Below are positions 17,033-26,215 of a DNA stretch of 64,000 nucleotides, piece by piece. Made by a program: the position numbers and the translations under genes. Each line of letters begins with the position of its first letter. The first letter of the stretch is position 1. The notes beneath the pieces were generated by a model. It made no database searches. It was not told the DNA's origin and was given only the letters and a program-made list of their open reading frames with translations. The DNA comes from CAVTGO01 sp963734275. Lineage in GTDB: Bacteria > Actinomycetota > UBA4738 > HRBIN12. Where the stretch lies: the NCBI GenBank assembly GCA_963734275.1, contig CAVTGO010000007.1, positions 1-64,000 on the forward strand, given 5' to 3'.

Positions 17033-17630
17033 CGCCCGCGCGCTCGGCGTAGCGCGCGAGCCGCCGATACCAGACGAGCTTGTCGCGAAAGCCGGGGTAC
17101 GCGGCGTTGAGCCCGCTCGGGTTCGGCACGACGAACACGCGTGCCTCGCCGATGCGCTCGGGCTTCGGTCCCGAGCCGCCCGAGGCCGTCGGCCCGAAGT
17201 ACCGCCGGTAGACCGTCACCCCGACGAACGCGACCACCGCCGGGCGGGCTCGCGCGATCTTCCGCGCCAGCGCGCGCCGCCCGCTGGCGTACTCGGCGGA
17301 CGTGAGCTCGGACGCCGCGCGGGTCGCCCGCGGCACGATGTTGGTGAGCGCGAGACCGAGCGCGGGCAGCCGCACGTCGTCGGCATAGCCGAGCGGCTCC
17401 GGCACCAGGCCGGCGGCGAACAGGAGGCGCCAGAACGGATTCCCCGGCCCGGCGAAGTGATGACCGAGCTCGGCCGACCTGAGGCTCGGGTTGATGCCGA
17501 CGAAGAGAATGCTGCGGGCGGTCGCCGATGCGATCCTCGAGGCGACGCGGGCGGCGCTGTCGCACCACCTTGCTATGCTCGAGAGGACCGGCGGACGTGC
17601 AGAGCGAGGGTCGATGGCGGAGTGCATCAT
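16977..17630 (-). CDS. mug: Mismatch-specific uracil/thymine DNA glycosylase (Mug/TDG family)
   Basis: This glycosylase removes uracil, thymine or ethenocytosine mispaired with guanine for base-excision repair. The active-site motif ILFVGINPSLRSAELGHHFA carries the GINP Asn, followed by GPGNPFWRLLFAAGL. LALTNIVPRATRAASELT and AVVAFVGVTVYRRYFG match the central fold. VFVVPNPSGLNAAYPGF is the second conserved motif. The ~30 residues before VARRI look non-native, so the true start may lie downstream of 17630, at a GTG near 17540. The last ~20 residues (PRPSADSSTASRPSTA) are atypical and may reflect an indel. It overlaps the divergent kinase gene by 17 bases at the nominal starts. Confidence 0.75.
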   Translation of the reverse strand: MMHSAIDPRSARPPVLSSIARWCDSAARVASRIASATARSILFVGINPSLRSAELGHHFAGPGNPFWRLLFAAGLVPEPLGYADDVRLPALGLALTNIVPRATRAASELTSAEYASGRRALARKIARARPAVVAFVGVTVYRRYFGPTASGGSGPKPERIGEARVFVVPNPSGLNAAYPGFRDKLVWYRRLARYAERAGARPRPSADSSTASRPSTA

Positions 17631-18074
17631 CCTGGTGGGATTGCAGGGCGCGGGGAAGACGACGCTCTACCGGCGGCACTTCGCCGACTCTCACGCGCAC
17701 GTGAGCATGGATCTGTTCCCGAACGCGCGGCACAAGTCGGCGCGACTCCTCCGCGAGCTCGCGGAGGCCGCTCGACGCCGGCCGCTCCGTGGTCGTCGAC
17801 AACACGAATCCCACCGCGGCCGTGCGCGCGCCGATCATCCAGGCGGCCCGCGATCGCCGGCGCCGAGGTGGTCGGCTACTACGTCGAGGCGACGACGCGC
17901 GAGGCCGTCGCCCGCAACCGGCGACGCGAAGGGCGGGCGCGCGTGCCCGACGTCGGCATCTTCGCGACCGCGAAGCGGCTCGAGCCGCCCGTCCGCGCCG
18001 AGGGATTCGACCGCCTGTACCGCGCGCGGGCGCAGGCCGACGGCTCCTTTCAGATCGACGAGATCCGGGACTGA
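17614..18074 (+). CDS. P-loop kinase / AAA-type ATPase, polynucleotide-kinase-like (frameshifted)
   Basis: This is a small zeta-toxin/PNK-like P-loop kinase (COG0645 type). MAECIILVGLQGAGKTTLYR carries the Walker A GLQGAGKT. VSMDLFPNARHKSARLL is the acceptor-sensing region, VVVDNTNPTAAVRAPII has the DNTN signature typical of this group, and VVGYYVEATTREAVARNRRR supplies lid arginines. Two breaks (about 17770 and 17852) are each corrected by one base. About 153 residues are expected. The substrate is unknown; such kinases are often found next to repair genes, as with the divergent Mug homologue here. Confidence 0.7.
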
Positions 18075-18075
18075 C

Positions 18076-18603
18076 TCACGGGAACGCGCGGAACGTGCGC
18101 AGGAGCGACGCGCGCGCCGACGTCCCCGGCACCGCGAACGGCAGGACCACGGGCACGGCGCCGGTCCTCGCGAACGCGTCGATCTGCTGCCGGCAGAAAT
18201 CTTCCGGGCCCACGACCCCGAGCCCGTCCAGCACGCGCTCGGAGATGCTCTTCACCGCCCCCGCGCGATCGCCCGCTTTCCACGCGGAGCTTCACCGCGA
18301 CGACCTCCTCGGCGAACCCGCAGTCGGCGAAGAAGCGCGCGTACGCGTTGACGATCGCGTAGCCGGTGATGTCCCGCGCGAGCGACTCGCGCGCGGGCTC
18401 GCGCTCGTCGGTGACGCACGTGCGGACGTCAGACCGCGACGTCGATGTCGGCCATGCTGCGCCCCGCGCGCTTGGCCCCGGCCTCGACGTGCGCGATGGA
18501 CGCCGCCATCGCGCTCGGCGGAATCCAGTTCAACAGGACGCCGTCGGCCACCTCGCCGGCCAGCTCGCACATGCGCGGGCCGAGGGCGGCCAGTCGGCGG
18601 CGA
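18076..18603 (-). CDS. LLM-class flavin/F420-dependent oxidoreductase, C-terminal fragment (frameshifted)
   Basis: Only the C-terminal half of a luciferase-like monooxygenase is present. From the right it reads LAALGPRMCELAGEVADGVL, LNWIPPSAMAASIAHVEAG, RAGRSMADIDVAV, then RTCVTDEREPARESLARDI, TGYAIVNAYARFFADCGF, VVGPEDFCRQQIDAFARTG, and the end SLLRTFRAFP before TGA (18076 to 18078). The N-terminal FMN/F420-binding half is missing because unrelated sequence begins at about 18600. At least two frame breaks occur (about 18290 and 18430). Confidence 0.7.
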
Positions 18604-18780
18604 CATTGCGGGAGTGGCGTACAACGGGTCTGCAGTTGGTGTTTCGTCCGACCGTCGGGGCACGATCGTACGTCACGCCGAACCCGTCGCTCTTTCTCTG
18701 TTCAGCGTCGACACCGCCCGGCGCCGGGGTGCACGGCATGTGCGGCTGGCATGCAGCACAGCGAGCGCTACTCGCCCTGA
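18604..18780. other. Probable assembly join between segments B and C
   Basis: To the left is the truncated LLM gene. To the right is the C-terminus of an actinobacterial-looking permease on the same strand. The ~175 bases between them carry no recognisable coding in either family. They are probably intergenic DNA downstream of the permease gene, with the join itself close to 18600. Confidence 0.45.
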
Positions 18781-21085
18781 AGTAGGGGGCCGGCTCGTCG
18801 TGCCGGGCGGTGCGAGATGCAACGGCGGCGATCGCATTGGCCAGGATCACGGTCGCGACCCCACCGATCGCAACGACCGCGAGCGGAATCGCCGCGTCAC
18901 GCATTTCACCCATGCTGTCGGCAAACGCCACGAACACGAGCCGTCCAGCAACGATCCCGGCGGGAACGCCGATCACGACCCGCAGCGCGGTCAACAGCGT
19001 TGCCTGCCACAGCACCGCCCGGGTGATCCAGCCGCGCACCCGTCGATCGACCGCAGGATCGCGATTTCACGCCGACGGTTGCGAATCGATGTCAGCATGA
19101 CGTGGCTCACTGTCAACAACGCCAGCATCGCCAACACGCCGGCGAGCACGAACGGCACGACACGGACGCGCGAGACGTTGACGATGGCAGTCGGCACGTA
19201 GTTCTCTTGCTGCGGCGAATCAGCGAGCTCCGGAACTGATTTCGCGAAGTCGGCAAGGCTGGTCCGCAACTGCACGACCGCGTTCGTCGCGACCGCTGTG
19301 TCGTCGAGGCGCCTGAGCCCGTCCATCGTCACAACGCCGCCCTCGCCGATCCCGTCGTTCGCACCGAGTCCAGGGACGAGAGCGATACCGGTGACCCGGA
19401 AGACCTGGGTCTGGGACGTGCCGGCCATCTCGATGTCGTCACCGACGTGGGCGCCGATGTCATGCGCCGTCAGTCGACCGAAGGCAATCTCGTCCGCACT
19501 GGCTGGTAGCCGGCCATCGAGCATCGCCGGCTGGCCCGATCCGCGACAGCGTCCACCCCGACCACCGGCACCGACTTGTCACCGACGCGTGCTTCGGTCC
19601 CCGCAAACAGCGTCAGCGACTTCACGCCCGGATTCGCGTCGAGCCGGTCGACCAAGCCTTCCGGCAGGCTCTCGGCTCCGTTGTCGCCGACCGCCACGTC
19701 GTAATTGCTGCCGTAGCGGAACGGCTGGTCGACGAGCCGGTTCAAGCTGACGCCGAAGGTGACGGCCGCAGCCACCCCGCCGACGCACAGCAGCACTCCC
19801 ACGACCGACCCCCGCGCAGACCCCCGTTCCCGCGTCCCCCGCGTGTAGGCCAGCCGCATGCCTACCCCCGCTGTAGCGCTGGCGGCGCGCGTGGCAACTG
19901 CCTCGACCACGGCGGACGGACGCACCGGTCGCCTCGCCCAGCCGGTCAGTGCGAGCGCAGACAGCGTCCAGACGGTGAGAGCGACGATGGACACGACCGC
20001 ACCGCAGGTCAACACGATCCAGTCGACGCTGGTTCCGGGATTCGGCTCGAGCACCCGCACGAACCCGAAGGGGAAGAATCTCGAGGGCGCGACCGCCAGC
20101 GCCGCGCCGAGCAAGGATCCAACCGTGATGGGAATGATGGCGCGGCACACGGAATCGGCGAGAACCTGACCGTGGGTGAAGCCGATCGCCGACAGCCGCT
20201 CGCGCTGACCTTGGGCGGGTCGCACCTGGCGTGTGATACCTGTCCCAGAACGGCAATGGCCGCGATCGCGGCGACCAGCGCAAGGATCCACAAGCCTCGG
20301 GCCTGGGCCTGTACGGCGTTGCGAACAGGATCGCTGATCAGCACACCTGGCTCGAGGCTCAACGACTCCGTTCCCGGCAGCGTGTCGAGTTGGGCACGCA
20401 GCGATGTCAGGTCGGCACCGGGTCGGAGATCCACGGCCATCAACGTGTCGGCCACACCGATCTCGTAGCCGTCCAGCAAGGCGGGCGAGGCGACCGCGAA
20501 GGGGTCCGGGTCCTCGAGCTGCACCGCACCATCCACGACGCCGACGAGCACGACCGGCACCCGAGGGCCCTGCGGATCGTCCATCGCAAATCCGAAGTCG
20601 CGTGCTTGGTCCGGCGTGAGCGTGACGAGGTCGAATGAATCGCCGAGCTTCGCGTGTGTCTGTTTGACGAAGCTTCTGCTCGCCACGAACTCGTTGGGAT
20701 TGTGCGGATCGGCCTCCCGTCCGTCCACCAAACGCACTCCCGCGGGTCGGAACGAACCGATGAACACCGTCGGGGATTCGAGCGGCGCGCCGTCGGCGGC
20801 GACCAGACCGCCGAAGACAAACGTCATCGGCTCGACCGACGAAACCGCCGGCAACGCGGCGATCTCGTCATCCCTCGGTGGTGCACCGTCTCCTTGTCGC
20901 ACGAGTGCGTCGAACACCCCACCGAAGCTCGAGGTGTAGCGATCCGGTGCTGTCGAGGTGCGCCGAGCGCCCGCGGCGAACCCGATGACGACCGAGGACA
21001 CGACCGCGACGATCAGTGTCACGGTCATCGTCGCCAACAAGCGATGGCGTAGCACGCTGCGCATCCGGTACAGCACCGCTCTCAT
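18780..21085 (-). CDS. FtsX-like ABC transporter permease (first of pair, frameshifted)
   Basis: This is an MacB/FtsX-type permease with an N-terminal membrane helix, a large extracytoplasmic domain and C-terminal helices, present twice in one chain. It starts MRAVLYRMRSVLRHRLLATM, with one helix (VTLIVAVVSSVVIGFAAG) then an extracellular domain (DALVRQGDGAPPRDDEIAAL). A helix bundle starts at LWILALVAAIAAIAVLGQ. After a break near 20228 it continues RERLSAIGFTHGQVLADSV, the mechanotransmission motif. A second periplasmic unit follows (SLTLFAGTEARVGDKSVPV), and after breaks near 19525 and 19045 the final helices LRVVIGVPAGIVAGRLVFV. The natural stop is unclear near 18780. It lies six bases after the sister permease gene. 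No ATPase subunit is visible. Confidence 0.75.
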
Positions 21086-21091
21086 GACGTC

Positions 21092-23437
21092 CTACTCCGA
21101 CCTCAACACCATTGCAGGCTTCGTCCTGGAGGCTCGGCGACCGGGAATGATCGCCAGCAGGTTCGCGGCGATCAACGCGACCGGCACGACGAGGACGATG
21201 GCGATGGCAGTCAGCGGTGAGCGGAACGTCAGCGGCACGCGCTCCGCGATGGATTGCCAACCGGCCCGACCGGCGATCAAACCGATCGGCACACCGACTG
21301 CGAGGCCGGCGACGCCCACGACAGTGGCCTGAGACGCGATCATCGCGCGCACGCCGCTACGGGTGATCCCCAGTGATTGCATGATGGCAAAGTCGCGGCG
21401 GCGACGGTAGACCGACGAGAAGAGGGCGTGACCCACCGCCACGGCGCCGAGTACGGCGAGGAAGATCGCCAGCACAGTCGGGAGGGTCCGTACGTTGTGC
21501 AGGTTGGCAAGCTCCAGAGGTTGGTCGACCGGCATCACAGCCGACACCGTCGAACCGAACGCCGTCGCCAGCGCTCCGATCTGGGTCGAGAGGTCGTCGC
21601 GATTTGCGAAGCGGACCGCCACCAACATCTCCGTGGTGGCGGATTCGGGGTCATACGTCAGCTCAGCAAGCTGGGTCCATCGCGTTGGTGAGACCCACGC
21701 GCCCTCGTCGAACTGGGCATGCACGTCGGAAGGGAACAGCCCGAGCCCGACGACCTTCGCCGAACCTCCGTCAGCGAGGCTCACGGTGTCGCCGCTGTTC
21801 ACTCCAAGGTCGCGAGCCGTTGACGGACCGAGCACGATCTCGTCGTCGCTTCGGGGCGCCCGTCCCGACAGAGTCACCAGCTGTATCGCGGCACCGGCAT
21901 CCGGTTCGATGACAGTGAAGACGGGCACGCCGAGCTCGCCGATCTGACTGACGTTGCGACCGACCGTACTGACGGCAGCGACACCGGGGTGATGGGCGAC
22001 GGCATCAACCAGCGTTGACTTCACGCCTGTGGTGATCGACATGTCGTCCTGGACAGGTATGACGGTTGCGTCCCAGGCCACACCGGCGACCTCGGGATGC
22101 GCAACCGCGTCGGTCAGTCCATGGTTGACGGTGACGATCGCCACCACACCTGTCACCGCTGCCGCGGATCCGATCAGCGCAGGCCACGCGCTGCCCCTGC
22201 GCGCCGCCCGGCCGCCGCCCTCGATCGCCATTCGTGCGCCTACGCGAAGTGCCACGGGTCGGGCGACAGGCAGGTGGGCCAGCCAGACGCCCGCTCGCCG
22301 CGCTCGTTCGGTCGATGGACGCGTCGCACGCCAGCTGCCGAACGCGACAAGTGCCGTGGTGACCAGCGCTGCAAGCACCGCGGCCGCCGTCACCAACGCA
22401 ATGTTGACCTGGATGCCGCGCGACGGATCGACGGTCGATGCCAACCCAACCGGGAACCATCGCGATGCAACCACGGCGGTGAACACCGTGATCACGACAG
22501 CGACGGTCGAGGTGACAAGATGCGGCCGCAATGCCGAGGCGACGAGCTCGCGCCGTGTCATGCCGAGTGCTCGCAGCGTCGACGCGTCCGTCCCAATTGT
22601 TGCGGCCGACCTGGCCAACGCCTGACCGACGAACGCCACGCCCGCCAACAACACGATCGCAGCCAGCAACCTCAGCATCGCGCTCTCGACATCTGTCGTT
22701 GCAGTGACCCGCCGGCCGGTGACCTGAAAGTCGAGGACGGGCACTCCCTCTGCGACGTCGGTGCTGGCATCGCGGCGCAACGCCCCGATGTCTCCATCTG
22801 CGCCGCGAAGTCGAACGAACGCGTTCTCGGCCACTAACGCAACCTCACCGTATTGGCTCACGAAGCCAGGAGAGAGAAACACGCCCCCGGTGAACACATA
22901 GCTGAGAGGGGTGTGCACGATTCCCACGACGCTTATGGCGAGCTGAGGGCCCGACGCCGGCTCGTCGAACGCTCCGTCTCGGGTCATCGCCGTGAACGGG
23001 AACGTGTCGCCGACCATCACGTCGTAGAAGGCGGCCGCATCGTCAGACACCACGACTTCGTCGGGAGCCTGTGGATCGAACATCCGACCGTCGACGACGA
23101 TCGGTCGGTCGACCGTGTTGAGCCACACACCGTCCATCGGTACGAAGAGCACTTCATTGGGCTCTCCATCGACGTTCCCGAACGCCAGGCCCCAACGGAC
23201 GACCTGATCCACCTCCGGACGTTTTGCGAGTTTGGTCCAGTCCAGATTCACGACCTCGCTCTGCGTCGCGAACACCACTGCGTCGCTTGCATTCGTACGC
23301 GTGCGCAACCGGTCGAGGGCCGTATCGGTTCGTCGCGGACCATCGAAGGCGGCTGTGCCGAGTCCGATGGTGAGCCCCGTGAGCACGCCGAGGACGACCA
23401 GCGACACCGCGCGCCGCGGAGGTCGCTCTGGCTCCAC
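21092..23437 (-). CDS. FtsX-like ABC transporter permease (second of pair), 781 aa
   Basis: The frame is intact, with the same two-unit layout as the downstream partner. It has an N-terminal helix (VSLVVLGVLTGLTIGLGTAA), an extracellular domain, helices near residues 255 to 350, then GTDASTLRALGMTRREL and RPVALRVGARMAIEGGGR, the recurrent FtsX coupling motifs. A second helix (PALIGSAAAVTGVVAIVTVN) and second outer domain follow, then DFAIMQSLGITRSGVRAMI and the end RRASRTKPAMVLRSE. It starts at GTG (MEPERPPRRAV). Family members usually have about 20 more residues before the first helix, so the true start may be lost. It is likely cotranscribed with the downstream permease. The substrate is unknown, possibly lipoprotein or peptide export. 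Confidence 0.8.
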   Translation of the reverse strand: MEPERPPRRAVSLVVLGVLTGLTIGLGTAAFDGPRRTDTALDRLRTRTNASDAVVFATQSEVVNLDWTKLAKRPEVDQVVRWGLAFGNVDGEPNEVLFVPMDGVWLNTVDRPIVVDGRMFDPQAPDEVVVSDDAAAFYDVMVGDTFPFTAMTRDGAFDEPASGPQLAISVVGIVHTPLSYVFTGGVFLSPGFVSQYGEVALVAENAFVRLRGADGDIGALRRDASTDVAEGVPVLDFQVTGRRVTATTDVESAMLRLLAAIVLLAGVAFVGQALARSAATIGTDASTLRALGMTRRELVASALRPHLVTSTVAVVITVFTAVVASRWFPVGLASTVDPSRGIQVNIALVTAAAVLAALVTTALVAFGSWRATRPSTERARRAGVWLAHLPVARPVALRVGARMAIEGGGRAARRGSAWPALIGSAAAVTGVVAIVTVNHGLTDAVAHPEVAGVAWDATVIPVQDDMSITTGVKSTLVDAVAHHPGVAAVSTVGRNVSQIGELGVPVFTVIEPDAGAAIQLVTLSGRAPRSDDEIVLGPSTARDLGVNSGDTVSLADGGSAKVVGLGLFPSDVHAQFDEGAWVSPTRWTQLAELTYDPESATTEMLVAVRFANRDDLSTQIGALATAFGSTVSAVMPVDQPLELANLHNVRTLPTVLAIFLAVLGAVAVGHALFSSVYRRRRDFAIMQSLGITRSGVRAMIASQATVVGVAGLAVGVPIGLIAGRAGWQSIAERVPLTFRSPLTAIAIVLVVPVALIAANLLAIIPGRRASRTKPAMVLRSE

Positions 23438-23587
23438 AACCTGCCAGGGGAAGCCCCTCTCATGGGTGCATCATCAGGGCTGTGGTCGGTTGTTGCAAGG
23501 GTGATGGCGCACGGTCGGCGGTAGTGCCAGCTACACCCGTGGGTATTGGACCGTTTCGTCACGCGGCCAGTGGGGAACGGTGAACCC

Positions 23588-24019
23588 ATGAAAATTCGAT
23601 ACGCCCCTGGGATAGTGGTCCTAGCCGTCCTGGCGCTCGGAGGCTGCAGCTCCGACGACCGAGAGTCCATTGCGACCGACTTGCAGAGCGTCGCGACCGA
23701 TATTGCCAACGCTGCGGATGAGGCCACCGACGACGTCGCCGAGGCGCTCGCTCGCACCATCGCGACGCAGCAGGGCGAGGAGCAGTTCAAGAACGCCGGC
23801 CACGAGCTCGACGGTCCACTGACCTGCGAGGCCACGGTGCAGGAGGACGCCGCCAACATCGCGATCAATTGCACCGGTACGACGAAGGATGGCGGTGCCG
23901 CCGTGCTGACCGGCGAGACGAACGAGATCCCGGGAGCCTCGGTCGTATCACTCGACGGAGATTTCACCGCCACGGTCGACGGCACGGAGGTCTTCAGGAC
24001 CCAACGCCTCGGCGGCTGA
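23588..24019 (+). CDS. Small secreted lipoprotein, 143 aa, unknown function
   Basis: MKIRYAPGIVVLAVLALGGC is a textbook lipoprotein signal with lipobox LALGGC at Cys20. The start is chosen at 23588 rather than 23546 because the upstream residues would spoil the signal. The mature part has a short helical stretch (LQSVATDIANAADEATDDVAEALARTIA), then a probable beta domain (LTCEATVQEDAANIAINCTG) with two cysteines that could form a disulfide, and TVDGTEVFRTQRLGG at the end. No family is assigned. It is convergent with the acyl-CoA dehydrogenase gene. Confidence 0.65.
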   Translation: MKIRYAPGIVVLAVLALGGCSSDDRESIATDLQSVATDIANAADEATDDVAEALARTIATQQGEEQFKNAGHELDGPLTCEATVQEDAANIAINCTGTTKDGGAAVLTGETNEIPGASVVSLDGDFTATVDGTEVFRTQRLGG

Positions 24020-24022
24020 ACC

Positions 24023-24083
24023 GACTACGCGTCTGTAGTCGCGCAACACGGCGCCTCCCGAGCGGTGTCGCGAGACGCCGTGT
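24023..24083. terminator. Two hairpins between convergent genes
   Basis: GACTAC (24023 to 24028) pairs with GTAGTC (24035 to 24040). Next to it, ACACGGCG (24046 to 24053) pairs with CGCCGTGT (24076 to 24083). They sit between the lipoprotein stop at 24019 and the acyl-CoA dehydrogenase stop at 24109, where a bidirectional terminator is expected. There is no strong T tract on the plus strand. Confidence 0.5.
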
Positions 24084-24108
24084 CGTCACCTGTTTTCACC
24101 TGTCGTCA

Positions 24109-25301
24109 TCACCAACGCGGCCCGGCAGGATCGATCGCCAGCAGAGCCTTGGCAATCGCCTCGTGGGTCAACGCGTCGTTGGCCGGGTGGAAGCCGCCGC
24201 ACCGCACGTCGCGATAGAGACGTTCCAGTTCGTTGCCGCGCATCATGCCGCCGCCACCCGACACATCGAGAGCGATGTCGACCACCCGCTTCGCTGCCGT
24301 CACCGCTTGCCACTTGGCCGAGACGATCTGCACTCCCCACATTGCTCCGTGATCGACGCCGTTGCGCCAGTCGTCGGCAAGACGATCGACCAGCGAGCGC
24401 GCGGGGTCGAGGGTGAGGTACATCTCGGCGATCTGGTGTTGCACCATCGGGTTGTGCGCGTAGGTGCCACGTGGGATCGCAACTGACGACTTGGTCGACG
24501 CCGATTCGATCGCCAACTCCAGCGCTCGCTCGGCGATGCCGATGTAGACGTTCGCGATCAGGGTCAGCGGCCAGATGTTCAGGGCCAGGATGAAGAAGTC
24601 CTCGTAGGAGCCTGCCGGCACCAGCCGCGAGATCCGGGCGTCGGGAACAAACGCGCCCTCGAGCACCGTGTCGTAACTCTGGGAGGGGCGCATGCCCAAG
24701 GTGTCCCAATTCGGCACCACTGTCAGGCCTTCCGCGTCCCTATCGACGAACCCGTGAACGATCACGGGACCGGATGGATCCGACAGATCGATGCCGTGAA
24801 CACCCAGGAACGCCCACACCGGTCCGTTCGAGCCGAACATCTTCCGGCCGGTGAATCGGTAGCCGCCGTCGACCCGCTCCGCGATGGTCGTCGACATGAC
24901 GACGGGCACGTCGTTGCCGATCTCGGCGTGACCTGCCGCGAACACGTCGCCATCCGCCGCTCGTTCGAGGATCCAGCGACATGAGCGTGTCACCGGAGCG
25001 CTCGAGCTCGGCGGCCATGCCGATCCAGTAGCTGTGCATCGAAATTGCGAGTGCTGTGGCGGGCGCGAACGTCGCGCCAGTGGCGCTGCATCGCGGCGAA
25101 CGTACCGAGGTCGGCGCCCCAGCCGCCCAACTCCTCGGGCACAGCTGCCGCCAGGTATCCGATCTCCCGGAGAACGGCGAGGTCTTCGTGGAAGTAGGTG
25201 TTCGAATCGTCGGCCTGGCGGGCTCGCGCCCGGAACTCGGCCAGTGTTGCGTCGTCGGGAAGGGATCGACGCGTTGCACGGCGATCTTCGATGATGGTCA
25301 T
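24109..25301 (-). CDS. Acyl-CoA dehydrogenase family protein (frameshifted)
   Basis: This FAD enzyme is of the acyl-CoA dehydrogenase fold. It starts MTIIEDRRATRRSLPDD after CGAGGAGA. The N-terminal helical domain has YLAAAVPEELGGWGADLGTF. After two breaks (about 25040 and 24990) come AAGHAEIGNDVPVVMSTTIA (the beta domain), VDGGYRFTGRKMFGSNGPVW, LGMRPSQSYDTVLEGAFVPD, and C-terminal helices. The last have SGGGGMMRGNELERLYRDVR, where other members have a catalytic Glu or a variant. The expected length of about 395 residues is normal. The natural substrate cannot be read from sequence; a monooxygenase-like or HsaA-like role is possible. Confidence 0.78.
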
Positions 25302-25435
25302 GATTGTTTCTCCTCGTGTGAGTAGGTGGACGAGGCGATCATGCGGACACGCCCTCACAGCGCGCTGCCATGCGCTGTCACCGCCAGGTCAGCGCTCGAC
25401 AGCGCGATGACATGATCTGCGGCGATGGTGTCGGC

Positions 25436-26215
25436 ATGAAACTGACAGAACGGGTCTCGGCGCTCGGCAGCATCGTCACCGTGTGGGCGCACCCCGATGA
25501 CGAGAGCTACCTCGCAGCCGGCCTGATGTCGATTGCGCGTGATGCCGGTGTACCGCTGACCTGCGTCATCGCAACCGACGGCGACTTCGCCGAGCCGTCA
25601 TCCGCTCGCCCGGCAGTCGGTCGTCGCCGCCTGAGAGAGTTGAATCGAGCCCTTGACGTGCTCGATGTGCAGGATCGCGAGTTCCTCCACCTACCCGACG
25701 CCGGTTGCGCTGCGTTGGACCGTGCAGGCCCCACCGAGACGATCGCTCGAATCCTGCAGAGCCGCGCGCCCGACACGGTCGTGACATTCGGACCAGACGG
25801 CTTCACAGGTCATCCAGATCACCGGTCGGTGTCGCGCTGGACGACGGAAGCCGTCCGTCGAGCAGCGCCCACCAGCCGAGTCCTGTACCCGACGATGACC
25901 TCCCAGATGGTCGCCGCCGATCGCGACATCAACGATCACTATCCGATCTTCGACGAAGGCCTTCCCGTGACGCACGACCGGAAGTGCCTCGCTCTCGAGC
26001 TCTCGCTCGACGACAGCATCCTGGACAGGAAGCTTCAGGCGCTGCGTTGCCACCACAGCCAGACGCGAGATCTCATCGAGTCAATCGGCCTGGACCGGTA
26101 CCGGCGCTGGGTGGCAACGGAACAGTTCGTCGAAGCGTCATCCGATGAGCGCGAACGCTGCCGTCGCCTCTGCGGCGGCGGAGACATCGTCGAGGGCCGA
26201 CCCGTCCCGGAATGA
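25436..26215 (+). CDS. PIG-L family deacetylase
   Basis: This is a zinc-dependent N-acetyl-sugar deacetylase of the LmbE/MshB fold. The N-terminal metal motif is VTVWAHPDDESYLAAGLM (AHPDDE). TCVIATDGDFAEPSS and GRRRLRELNRALDVLDVQ fit the family. The second motif VVTFGPDGFTGHPDHRSVSR carries the HPDH metal ligand. Members deacetylate sugars such as the mycothiol precursor; the substrate here is not resolved. The start is 25436, with alternative 25412 upstream. The 3' end overlaps the convergent BTAD regulator gene by 78 bases. Confidence 0.8.
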   Translation: MKLTERVSALGSIVTVWAHPDDESYLAAGLMSIARDAGVPLTCVIATDGDFAEPSSARPAVGRRRLRELNRALDVLDVQDREFLHLPDAGCAALDRAGPTETIARILQSRAPDTVVTFGPDGFTGHPDHRSVSRWTTEAVRRAAPTSRVLYPTMTSQMVAADRDINDHYPIFDEGLPVTHDRKCLALELSLDDSILDRKLQALRCHHSQTRDLIESIGLDRYRRWVATEQFVEASSDERERCRRLCGGGDIVEGRPVPE

